A stretch of DNA of 6,627 nucleotides from an uncultured Opitutia bacterium (lineage in GTDB: Bacteria; Verrucomicrobiota; Verrucomicrobiia; Opitutales; UBA953), in the NCBI GenBank assembly GCA_903882335.1, contig CAIRWP010000101.1:1-6627 (forward strand), in the 5' to 3' direction. The position numbers and the translations under genes are program-made. Positions 1 to 5,356 of this stretch are shown in pieces. How positions within the stretch are numbered: the stretch's first letter is position 1; each line of letters opens with the position of its first letter. The notes below the pieces were generated by a model that saw only the letters and a list, made by a program, of their open reading frames with translations, ran no database searches and was not told the origin of the DNA.

Positions 1-105
1 AGCTACGACTCCCGCGGCTGGGGCGAGGTCCCCGAGGGCGATGTCGTCGGCCAGCCCCTCTTCATCCTGCACCCGTTCTCCGCCCGCTGGGGTTGGGCGA
101 AGTAA
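1..105 (+). CDS. lepB: Signal peptidase I, C-terminal end (partial)
   Basis: The window opens inside a gene: frame 1 is open from base 1 to a TAA at 103-105 and encodes 34 residues. They include SYDSRGWGEVPEGDVVGQP followed by a hydrophobic LFILHPF stretch. This matches the conserved box E of type I signal peptidases (S-x-DSR-x-WG-x-VP-x(4)-VG), which normally follows the GDN motif and closes the catalytic domain. The enzyme is a membrane-bound Ser/Lys protease that removes signal peptides from exported proteins. The catalytic serine and lysine lie upstream and are not visible, so activity cannot be judged. A 151-nt gap holding an inverted hexamer-repeat locus separates it from the next gene. 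The symbol rests on about 20 diagnostic residues only. Confidence 0.78.
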   Translation, partial: SYDSRGWGEVPEGDVVGQPLFILHPFSARWGWAK

Positions 106-109
106 GTCT

Positions 110-246
110 GGGCCAGGGCCAGGGCTAGGGCTGGGGACGGTCTCTGGGTTGGTCGCGGGAAGTGCCGCTCTAGGGCTGCCTCGTCACGCTCGGGTCAGTC
201 TGCTGTCCTCTTGCCTATCCCTTGCCCTGGCCCTAGCCATAACCCC
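110..246. repeat. Inverted GGGNNN hexamer-repeat locus A
   Basis: This fills most of the gap between the lepB end and the next gene. The left arm (110-136) is 4.5 hexamers in strict 6-base register, of the types GGGCCA, GGGCTA and GGGCTG. The right arm (about 213-246) is the C-rich counterpart, with units CCCTTG, CCCTGG, CCCTAG and a degenerate CCATAA before CCCC. The arms could pair over long stretches: a 16-nt left segment agrees with the reverse complement of the right arm at 14 positions. The centre of about 76 nt is not repetitive. It has the same organisation as the loci at 5141-5308 and 6447-6595. No gene is seen here; an in-frame extension of the following ORF through this tract would give low-complexity sequence. 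Function unknown. Confidence 0.8.
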
Positions 247-256
247 GCCTCGCCAC

Positions 257-928
257 ATGTCCTGGACCCTCTATCGCCACTACAAGGGCAACCACTACCT
301 GCGGTTGGGTGTGGGCGCGCATTCGGAGGACCTCTCGCCGCACGTGGTCTACCGTTGTCTCTATGATAATCCCGAGGCGCGCACGTGGGTGCGTCCGCAG
401 GGAATGTTCGAGGAGACGTTGGAGGATGGCCGTCCTCGCTTCACGCCGGTGGCAAGGGTGCGCCTCGTCCAGCCCGAGGATCACGCGACGGTCCTGGCTT
501 TTGGTTACGATGCCTGGGGCGAAGGCAAGACGCTGGCGGAGTTCATCGCCGGCTACGACCAGAGTCGGAATCACCTGCGCGGTACCCGTTACCTTCTGGA
601 GACCTTGGAGGGCGTGCCGGTCGCTGGTCTGAACACCTTACGTTTCCGCCAAGGTCTGATGGGCCTCGCCTCCGTCGCGACCGATCCCGCGCATCGCGAC
701 CAGGGTCATTCCGCGCTGCTCGTGCGGGCCGTGATGGAACTTCATCGCTTCCTGCACGGCGACGTCCGCTTCCTGCTGTTCTCCGAAGTCCCACCGTCGG
801 TCTACGAACGACATGGCTTCCGGGTCCTGCCGGCGGAGCACCAGCGCTTCCTGCCCTCCGTCGCGATGGCCACCGGCGAGGCACCGCTCTCCGCCGCCGA
901 GGCCGAGGCGCTGAAGGCTTATTTCTAA
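257..928 (+). CDS. DUF1653 domain fused to GNAT-family N-acetyltransferase
   Basis: The product is 223 residues. Residues 4-63 match the small DUF1653 domain: LYRHYKGNHY, then HSED, then VVYRCLY, WVRP and MF, ending in RFT. Residues 66-200 look like a GNAT acetyl-CoA-dependent acyltransferase: a beta strand LASVATDP, an acetyl-CoA-binding loop RDQGHSALL (147-155, a slightly degenerate Q/R-x-x-G-x-G/A), and the family-typical VYERHGF near the end (183-188). The substrate is unknown. DUF1653 is usually a free-standing protein of about 70 residues, so the fusion is notable. The frame is open from an ATG at 41, but that would overlap the lepB end and the repeat locus. The ATG at 257 starts exactly at the domain. 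There is no Shine-Dalgarno sequence. The protein is probably cytoplasmic: no signal peptide or membrane segment. Confidence 0.85.
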   Translation: MSWTLYRHYKGNHYLRLGVGAHSEDLSPHVVYRCLYDNPEARTWVRPQGMFEETLEDGRPRFTPVARVRLVQPEDHATVLAFGYDAWGEGKTLAEFIAGYDQSRNHLRGTRYLLETLEGVPVAGLNTLRFRQGLMGLASVATDPAHRDQGHSALLVRAVMELHRFLHGDVRFLLFSEVPPSVYERHGFRVLPAEHQRFLPSVAMATGEAPLSAAEAEALKAYF

Positions 929-974
929 GCCGGCGATGATCGGGCGATGTTCCCTCCGGCCTAAGGTGTTCCCC

Positions 975-1080
975 CATCAAAGGGGTCAGGCCGTTCTCGC
1001 CACCCCCTGTTAGTTTAGAGGCCGATTTAGGGCCTCTAAACTAACACCCTAGGTTCACTAACGGCCTGACCCCTTTGATG
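975..1080. repeat. Left two-tier palindrome (REP-like) of the transposase unit
   Basis: The outer stem is a perfect 21-bp inverted repeat, 975-995 with 1060-1080, containing GGGGTCAGGCCGTT. The inner stem is a perfect 16-bp inverted repeat, TGTTAGTTTAGAGGCC at 1008-1023 with its complement at 1031-1046, closed by a 7-nt loop (1024-1030). Two unpaired linkers (996-1007 and 1047-1059) form an internal loop between the stems. The right outer arm overlaps the 3' end of the transposase gene and provides its stop codon. As RNA this would be a strong hairpin between the converging GNAT and transposase genes, but there is no U-tract, so it is not a classical intrinsic terminator. Confidence 0.93.
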
Positions 1081-1978
1081 AAGCCGTTGAAAGGAGTCGA
1101 CGCACGTTACTCGCCGAGCCCATTGCCAGTCGTTCGGCGAACCAACTCGAAAACGCCGGGCAACGCTCCCGCACCTTGAGGGCTACCTTGACCTTTGTGG
1201 CATCACTGGCCGATCGCCCAACCATTTCTCCACGCGTCAATCCTTCAGCCTTGAGGACGTCGGTCAAGCAGGCGTCCCAGCGCGCCATTTCTTCCTCGAG
1301 TAATCGCGTCCGGCTTACGGCAATCCGCGAGGCGGCGCCTTTGTTCTCCTCCAACGCGCCGCGGCGACGGGCCGCCACTGCCCCGAATAACTCGGCATCC
1401 GTCGGTAGGCGGAAATCAGATTTCAACACCAGTTCTAGTCGCGTTTCGTAGGCCTGCCAGCCTGCGGGGGAATCCTTCAATCCATGGAGCAACTCCAGCC
1501 CGGCACCCAATGACAACAACCCCCTTTGCTTGGGTCTTCGGAGCGACTGATAGCTTGTCCACGGGTATTGTGATAATAGCTCGAACGGGATGATGCCTGC
1601 TCGTACCGGATTGAGGTGTACGTAGTCCATGCGGGCTGCCGCCAAAGGTCCGGCGGCGCAATGGTCAGCCCGATAACGAGACTGGAAGACGTGCCCGATC
1701 GAGCCGCGGAAGGCCTTGTGCTTGTTGGCGAAATCCGACTGCAACGCGTGCATGCCCAAGTCGAGGTTGCCCCGGGGGGTCGATAGGAGCAGGTGAAAAT
1801 GGTTACTCATGACGGCGAAGGCGAACAGCTCCCAGCCGTGGCGATCGACGGTCCGAAACATCGCCTCGACGAAGAGTCTCTTGGCCGTTTCGGAGGCGAA
1901 AATCGCCGCTCCAAGTTCGGCGCGGTTATAGACGTGGTAAACGCCTTGGTTGGAAAGATGACGTCGCCGGCGGGCCAT
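1058..1978 (-). CDS. REP-associated tyrosine transposase (RAYT, IS200/Y1 transposase-like)
   Basis: The product is 306 residues and belongs to the Y1 HUH single-strand endonuclease/transposase superfamily. It starts MARRRRHLSNQGVYHVYNR, the usual N-terminus of the family. The metal-binding HUH motif is H60-F61-H62 in MSNHFHLLL. The putative nucleophile is Y119 in DYVHLNPVRAG. Family members nick and rejoin DNA at hairpins such as REP palindromes. Residues ~200-306 form a longer basic C-terminal extension ending in a helix-rich segment (WFAERLAMGSASNVRRLL, possible DNA-binding helix-turn-helix). The last seven residues and the TAG stop are encoded in the arm of the left palindrome. An upstream in-frame TTG at 2014 would add 12 residues and has an AAGGG about 10 nt upstream; I prefer the ATG at 1978 because it fits the family start. 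All key catalytic residues are present. Confidence 0.9.
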   Translation of the reverse strand: MARRRRHLSNQGVYHVYNRAELGAAIFASETAKRLFVEAMFRTVDRHGWELFAFAVMSNHFHLLLSTPRGNLDLGMHALQSDFANKHKAFRGSIGHVFQSRYRADHCAAGPLAAARMDYVHLNPVRAGIIPFELLSQYPWTSYQSLRRPKQRGLLSLGAGLELLHGLKDSPAGWQAYETRLELVLKSDFRLPTDAELFGAVAARRRGALEENKGAASRIAVSRTRLLEEEMARWDACLTDVLKAEGLTRGEMVGRSASDATKVKVALKVRERCPAFSSWFAERLAMGSASNVRRLLSTASSKGSGR

Positions 1979-2024
1979 TGGGCGTACATCGGTCAAACCA
2001 GGCTCCAAGGCCAAGCCGTAGATA

Positions 2025-2051
2025 CCCTTGGGGTTTTCGCCCAGCCAAGGG
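2025..2051 (-). promoter_or_regulatory. Possible alternative hairpin in the transposase leader
   Basis: In the transcript running toward the transposase, CCCTTGG (complement of 2045-2051) can pair perfectly over 7 bp with CCAAGGG (complement of 2025-2031), leaving a 13-nt loop. The first strand overlaps the last bases of the right palindrome's outer arm. The second contains the only Shine-Dalgarno-like AAGGG upstream of the TTG at 2014. Palindrome folding and this hairpin therefore compete. A regulatory role is inference from the base pairing only. Confidence 0.3.
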
Positions 2052-2143
2052 GGTCAGGCCGTTCGTTGATGGGGGTGTTAGTTTAGAGGCCCTGAAAGGG
2101 CTTCTAAACTAACAGGGGGTGTGACGAACGGCCTGACCCCTTT
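2047..2143. repeat. Right two-tier palindrome (REP-like) of the transposase unit
   Basis: The outer stem is a perfect 17-bp inverted repeat, 2050-2066 with 2124-2140 (GGGGTCAGGCCGTTCGT and complement). It can be extended by two A-T pairs past one bulged G. The inner stem is 2076-2092 with 2098-2114, 16 of 17 pairs, the exception being a G-T (wobble in RNA); the loop is 5 nt (2093-2097). Compared as reverse complement with the left palindrome, stems are almost identical whereas the internal linkers and loop differ. It starts directly after the menD stop codon (2144-2146) and lies upstream of the transposase gene. Confidence 0.93.
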
Positions 2144-3853
2144 TCAGCGGAAAGACTTCAGGCGCCAGGCGGCGTCGGCCTCGCGGTCGGTACGGAATTC
2201 GATTACGCGCACGCCCTTGCCGCGGCGTTCGAGGTGGCGGGCGAGCCCGGCCCAGGTCTCGGCGAGGTCGTGGCGCACGCCGTGCGCGGCGCAGAGCTTG
2301 CCGAGGTCGGCCGCCTGCGGGGTGCCCCAGAGCTGCTCGAAGTGCCGGGTCTCCTGTGCGACGGGCAGGTGGTTGAAGATGCCCCCGCCTTGGTTGTTGA
2401 TGACGAGGACGGTGAGGTCGCCGGCATGGCCATAGGCGGAGAGCAGGGCGTTGCTGTCGTGCAGGAACGTGAGGTCACCGCAGAGGAGCACGGTGCGGCG
2501 CCCGTCGAGCGAGGCGCCGAGCGCGGTGGAGACGGTGCCGTCGATGCCGTTGGCGCCACGGTTGCAGAGGACTTCCGGCCCCGGACCCGCGGGGTGGGAG
2601 AACCACTCGAGGTCGCGGATGGGCATGCTGCTGCCGACGAAGAGGCGGTCGTCCGGACCGAGGGCGGTCTCAAGCAGCGCGATGACGCGGCCTTCGAACG
2701 GCCAGTCGACCGCCACGACCTTCTCCAGACGGCGTCCGGCCTTGGCTTGGGCTTTCTGCCACTGGCGCAGCGTGGCGCTCGCTGGACGCGCAGGCACTTC
2801 GCCACCCGGCGTGAGCGTGCCATCCAGGCGCGTCCAGCGCCCCTGCGTCGCGTCCGTGTTCTCGCCCGGCCGTCCGAGTAGCAGCATCAGCGGGTCCGCT
2901 TGGCGCAGCCACCCGCGCAGCGACTTGCTCGTCGGCAAAGGTCCCACCACCACGACCGCCTCGGGCGTCAGCGACTTCGCGGTCTTTTCGTCGCGTAGGA
3001 TGAGGTCGTAGGCCGTGATCGACCGACCCGTCCCGGCCAGGTCGCCGCGGAGCGTGCCGGCGCCGTCGGCCAGGATCGGCCAGCCCGTCAGTTGGGAGAG
3101 CTCCCGCAAGGCCCGGGCGCTCTCGTGGCGGTCGGCGAAGGCATGCGGACCCACGACAATCGCGCCCCGCTCGGTGCGGGGGAGGAGGCTGGCCACCACG
3201 GCCGGGGTCAGCGTCGGCTGGACTTGCCCAGCGGCCGGTAAGGTCGTGAAGGCCTCGAGATCGAAGCCGGACGGGGCCTGGAAGCCTTTTTCAGGCTGGG
3301 AGGGCGGTAGAGGGTCCCGGAAGGGCAGATTGAGGTGCACCGGACCTGCCAGTGGGCCTTGGGCGCGTTGCCAGCCATCGACCAGCAGCTGGCGCCAGTG
3401 GCGCAGGAGGTCGAGCCCGGTCCCGGGCACCGCGGCCTCGGCCGCCCAGACGGGGAAAGCGCCGAAGAGTCCGTTCTGGGGGATGGTCTGGCCGGAGTGG
3501 CATTCGCGCAGCTCCGGGGGGCGGTCGGCGGTCAGCACGAGCAACGGGGTCGCCGACAGTCGCGCCTCGACCACGGCCGGGAGGTAGTTGGCGCCCGCGG
3601 TGCCCGAGGTGCAGAGCAGGACGGCCGGACGGCGCGTGGCCTTGGCGATGCCCAGCGCGATGAAGCCGGCGGAGCGTTCGTCGAGCGCGACGGTGACCTT
3701 GAACTCACCTTGCGCGGCAAAAGCGTGGGCGAGCGGGGTCGAGCGGGAGCCCGGCGAGATCACCACGTGCGTCAGCCCGCAGCGGCGGAGCGTACGCACC
3801 CCCACGGCGCCCCAGAGGGCGTTCGTGTTAAGGAATTTGGGCGAACGGGCCAT
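2144..3853 (-). CDS. menD: 2-succinyl-5-enolpyruvyl-6-hydroxy-3-cyclohexene-1-carboxylate synthase (MenD)
   Basis: MenD is a thiamine-diphosphate enzyme of menaquinone biosynthesis that joins isochorismate and 2-oxoglutarate-derived succinic semialdehyde to give SEPHCHC. At 569 residues the protein has the usual length. Visible signatures: SPGSRSTP (33-40), catalytic Glu in DERSAGF (E59), CTSGTAGANYLPAVVEA (81-97), LTADRPPELRE (107-117), substrate-binding SSMPIRD (408-414), NRGANGIDGTVSTALG (431-446), and the ThDP/metal motif from GDLTFLHD (459-466) to INNQGGGIFNHLP (486-498). It appears intact and cytoplasmic. No other men gene is in the window. The gene is divergent from the 3944 operon across 90 nt; the transposase unit lies directly after its stop. 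No Shine-Dalgarno sequence precedes the ATG, but the N-terminus aligns with family expectations. Confidence 0.97.
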   Translation of the reverse strand: MARSPKFLNTNALWGAVGVRTLRRCGLTHVVISPGSRSTPLAHAFAAQGEFKVTVALDERSAGFIALGIAKATRRPAVLLCTSGTAGANYLPAVVEARLSATPLLVLTADRPPELRECHSGQTIPQNGLFGAFPVWAAEAAVPGTGLDLLRHWRQLLVDGWQRAQGPLAGPVHLNLPFRDPLPPSQPEKGFQAPSGFDLEAFTTLPAAGQVQPTLTPAVVASLLPRTERGAIVVGPHAFADRHESARALRELSQLTGWPILADGAGTLRGDLAGTGRSITAYDLILRDEKTAKSLTPEAVVVVGPLPTSKSLRGWLRQADPLMLLLGRPGENTDATQGRWTRLDGTLTPGGEVPARPASATLRQWQKAQAKAGRRLEKVVAVDWPFEGRVIALLETALGPDDRLFVGSSMPIRDLEWFSHPAGPGPEVLCNRGANGIDGTVSTALGASLDGRRTVLLCGDLTFLHDSNALLSAYGHAGDLTVLVINNQGGGIFNHLPVAQETRHFEQLWGTPQAADLGKLCAAHGVRHDLAETWAGLARHLERRGKGVRVIEFRTDREADAAWRLKSFR

Positions 3854-3943
3854 AAGCGCAGGTAATCACCCGTGAGCGGGGTGACAAGCGTTCGGTTGAA
3901 ATAGGGTTTAAGTCCCGATGATTTCCGCTAGGTTTCGCTCGGA
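3854..3943. promoter_or_regulatory. Divergent promoter region between menD and the PH-like gene
   Basis: These 90 nt must carry the promoters of both divergent genes. A perfect inverted repeat, TCACCC (3866-3871) and GGGTGA (3879-3884) around a 7-nt spacer, lies just upstream of the menD start and could be an operator or a leader hairpin. A TTGAAA at 3896-3901 resembles a -35 box for the rightward genes, but 17 nt further on there is only TGATTT, a poor -10. No regulator family can be named. Confidence 0.4.
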
Positions 3944-4297
3944 ATGGAGATCCTTGCGACGCTCTGGCCCTTGTTGGTCGGCCTCCTGTTGTTGGCCGGG
4001 CTCGTCCACGCCATCTTCGTCGGCATGACCTTCGCGGTGGACGATCGGCATATCCGCGTACGTTTCTATGGTTGGACGGCGCGCCGGGTCGCCCTCGCCG
4101 ACCTCGCGTACGCCGCGCGCGATTGGCCGATCGCCAAGATGTTGCTCAACGAGCACTGGACCAACGCCTTCGCCTCTAGTCGGATCATCCTGCTGCGCCG
4201 TCGGACCGGCCTCTTCCGCAATTTCCTGATCAGCCCGCCCGATCCTGCCGCGTTCCTGGAGGAACTTCGGACGCGGGGCGTGGTCATCCAATCATGA
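3944..4297 (+). CDS. Small single-TM protein with PH-like soluble domain, hypothetical
   Basis: The product is 117 residues. Residues 5-28 are a strongly hydrophobic membrane segment (LATLWPLLVGLLLLAGLVHAIFV). The rest, 30-117, alternates short strands and ends in a helix: FAVDDRHIRVRFYGW, then RRVALADLAYAARDW, then SSRIILLRRRTGLFRNFLISPPDPAAFLEEL. The order, with the closing 'ISP-x-DP-x-x-FLEEL' turn into a helix, resembles bacterial PH (bPH/DUF304-type) domains, many of which are membrane-anchored with unknown ligands. This is pattern recognition, not a confirmed domain hit. The stop overlaps the next gene's start as ATGA, implying one transcript and translational coupling. The start is the first ATG after the divergent spacer; only GGA precedes it, with no proper ribosome binding site. 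Function unknown. Confidence 0.75.
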   Translation: MEILATLWPLLVGLLLLAGLVHAIFVGMTFAVDDRHIRVRFYGWTARRVALADLAYAARDWPIAKMLLNEHWTNAFASSRIILLRRRTGLFRNFLISPPDPAAFLEELRTRGVVIQS

Positions 4298-5133
4298 GAT
4301 TCCTCACGCCCCTCGTCCTGCTCTTCGCCGCCGCCACCGGCGCCGCCGAACCCGTCCGGTTCTTCGCGATGGACACGGCCGCTCGCCAGGCCCCCGCCGA
4401 AGCCGCCGCCGTGCTCGCCGAACTCGGCTTCGATGGCTTCGGTGGGCGGCCGGCGACCGCGAAGGCCTTCGCCGTAGAGTTGGGCAAGCGTCAGGTGGCC
4501 TTCCTCAACGCCTACCACGTCACGAAGTTCGCGCATGATACCGCGGAACTCCCCGCCGACCTCGTCCAGGCCATCCAGGCGCTCGAAGGCCTCGACACCA
4601 CCTTGTGGCTCGGCATCCAGCAGGTCCGGTTGCCCGCGGGAATCAAGGCCGGCCCGACCGCCGGCGATACCGTCGTCGTCCCGGCATTGAAGCAGGCGCT
4701 GGTCCTGGCCAAGGCGAAGCGCGTGAAAGTCTCGCTCTACCCGCACGCCGGTTTCTGGGCCGAGAGCGTGGACACCTGCCTGCGCGTGGCGAACGCGGTC
4801 GACGACCCCGACCTCGGCGTCACGTTCAACCTCTGCCACTGGCTCAAGGTCGAAGGGGCCGAGCGTGACCCGGTCCCGGTGATCAAGGCCGCGTTGCCTC
4901 GCCTGAACTTCATCACGATCAACGGCGCCGACGGCGGCGACACCCGTAAGCTCGGTTGGGATAAGCTGATCCAGCCCCTCGGTCGCGGTACGTACGACGT
5001 GAAGACCTTTGTGGCGAACGCCCGCGCCGCCGGTTATCGCGGCCCCTTCGGCTTCCAAGGTTATGCCATCAAGATGGACCCGAAGGCGCTCCTGAAGGAA
5101 ACCATGGAAGCGTGGAAGGGGATGGGGAAGTGA
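4294..5133 (+). CDS. Secreted sugar phosphate isomerase/epimerase-like TIM-barrel protein
   Basis: The product is 279 residues with a signal peptide at 1-18 (MRFLTPLVLLFAAATGAA), so it is probably periplasmic. The mature part matches the xylose isomerase-like/AP-endonuclease-2 TIM-barrel family common in Planctomycetes and Verrucomicrobia. Signs are LAELGFDGFGG (barrel start, 41-51), VKVSLYPHAGFWAES (144-158), DLGVTFNLCHWLKVEG (173-188), LNFITINGADGG (204-215), IQPLGRGTYD (226-235) and YRGPFGFQGY (248-257). H151, N179, H182 and N210 sit where these enzymes place metal or substrate ligands. The related enzymes isomerise or epimerise sugars or inositols; the substrate here is unknown. Translation is probably coupled to the PH-like gene through the ATGA overlap. 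A heptamer-repeat locus begins 7 nt after the TGA stop. Confidence 0.87.
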   Translation: MRFLTPLVLLFAAATGAAEPVRFFAMDTAARQAPAEAAAVLAELGFDGFGGRPATAKAFAVELGKRQVAFLNAYHVTKFAHDTAELPADLVQAIQALEGLDTTLWLGIQQVRLPAGIKAGPTAGDTVVVPALKQALVLAKAKRVKVSLYPHAGFWAESVDTCLRVANAVDDPDLGVTFNLCHWLKVEGAERDPVPVIKAALPRLNFITINGADGGDTRKLGWDKLIQPLGRGTYDVKTFVANARAAGYRGPFGFQGYAIKMDPKALLKETMEAWKGMGK

Positions 5134-5140
5134 GGTTTTG

Positions 5141-5308
5141 GCGGTTAGCGTTTGGCGGTTAGCGGTTGGAATGTGTTTGGGGTCGCGGGTTTCGGGCGCC
5201 GGTACCGTCGATCAGGTCCGGGGGCCGGCCACGGTGCATGAAAATCATGCCAGCCTACTTCCTCCGACGCGGTTTTTCCCTTACCGCTAACCGCCAACCA
5301 CTAACCGC
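5141..5308. repeat. Inverted GCGGTTR heptamer-repeat locus B
   Basis: The left arm (5141-5168) is four heptamers in strict register of the type GCGGTTA/GCGGTTG. The right arm (5281-5308) is four heptamers of the complementary type TAACCGC/CAACCAC. Read from the outside inward, units of the two arms alternate A, G, A in the last position in the same order, so the arms pair in register over about 27 bp with few mismatches. The centre (5169-5280, 112 nt) is non-repetitive but holds a 6-bp hairpin with 3-nt loop (GCATGA at 5236-5241, TCATGC at 5245-5250) and a GC-rich palindromic patch around 5200-5235. It fills the gap between convergent genes. No convincing ORF is seen here. Confidence 0.85.
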
Positions 5309-5317
5309 TTGTTTACG

Positions 5318-5346
5318 GAAACAACAAACCCCGGTTGCCCGGGGTT
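5318..5346 (-). terminator. Rho-independent terminator of the DUF3500 gene
   Basis: On the minus strand, 11 nt after the TAA of the DUF3500 gene, lies a perfect 8-bp stem AACCCCGG / CCGGGGTT (5339-5346 and 5327-5334) with a 4-nt loop, followed by a T-rich run TTTGTTGTTT. This is a typical intrinsic terminator. The plus-strand side has no T-run, so it should act mainly on minus-strand transcripts. Confidence 0.85.
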
Positions 5347-5356
5347 CGTGGACCGC

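Larger units (their letters stand above)
975..2143 (-). mobile_element. RAYT transposase unit bounded by inverted double palindromes
   Basis: A unit of about 1.17 kb: one Y1-type transposase gene with a ~100-nt palindromic element at each end. Read from its outer edge inward, each end shows the same order: AAAGGGGTCAGGCCGTTC, a short variable spacer, ACCCCCTGTTAGTTTAGA, a small loop, GGGCCTCTAAACTAACACCC, another variable spacer, then the returning outer arm. The ends are therefore long imperfect inverted terminal repeats, and each is itself a two-tier hairpin. No target-site duplication is seen, as expected for HUH single-strand transposases. The unit sits between the GNAT gene and the stop codon of menD without disrupting either. 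It could be a domesticated RAYT with flanking REP elements or an autonomously mobile element; the sequence alone does not decide. Confidence 0.8.

Noticed and set aside
41..256. N-terminal extension of the DUF1653-GNAT frame from the ATG at 41
   Set aside because: It overlaps the lepB reading frame and then translates the GGGNNN repeat into Gly/Pro/Leu low-complexity sequence; the DUF1653 domain begins right after the ATG at 257.
1005..1117. CRISPR-like interpretation of the repeated palindromic sequences around the transposase
   Set aside because: There are only two copies, in inverted orientation, about 1 kb apart with a gene between; there is no repeat-spacer array and no cas gene.
2234..2881. 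Long plus-strand ORF of 215 codons within menD
   Set aside because: It is the antisense shadow of the clearly conserved menD gene, with composition typical of high-GC opposite-frame ORFs.
4066..5058. Minus-strand ORF of 330 codons opposite the PH-like and TIM-barrel genes
   Set aside because: It is antisense to two genes with clear signal peptide, TM and family motifs and shows no recognisable domain.
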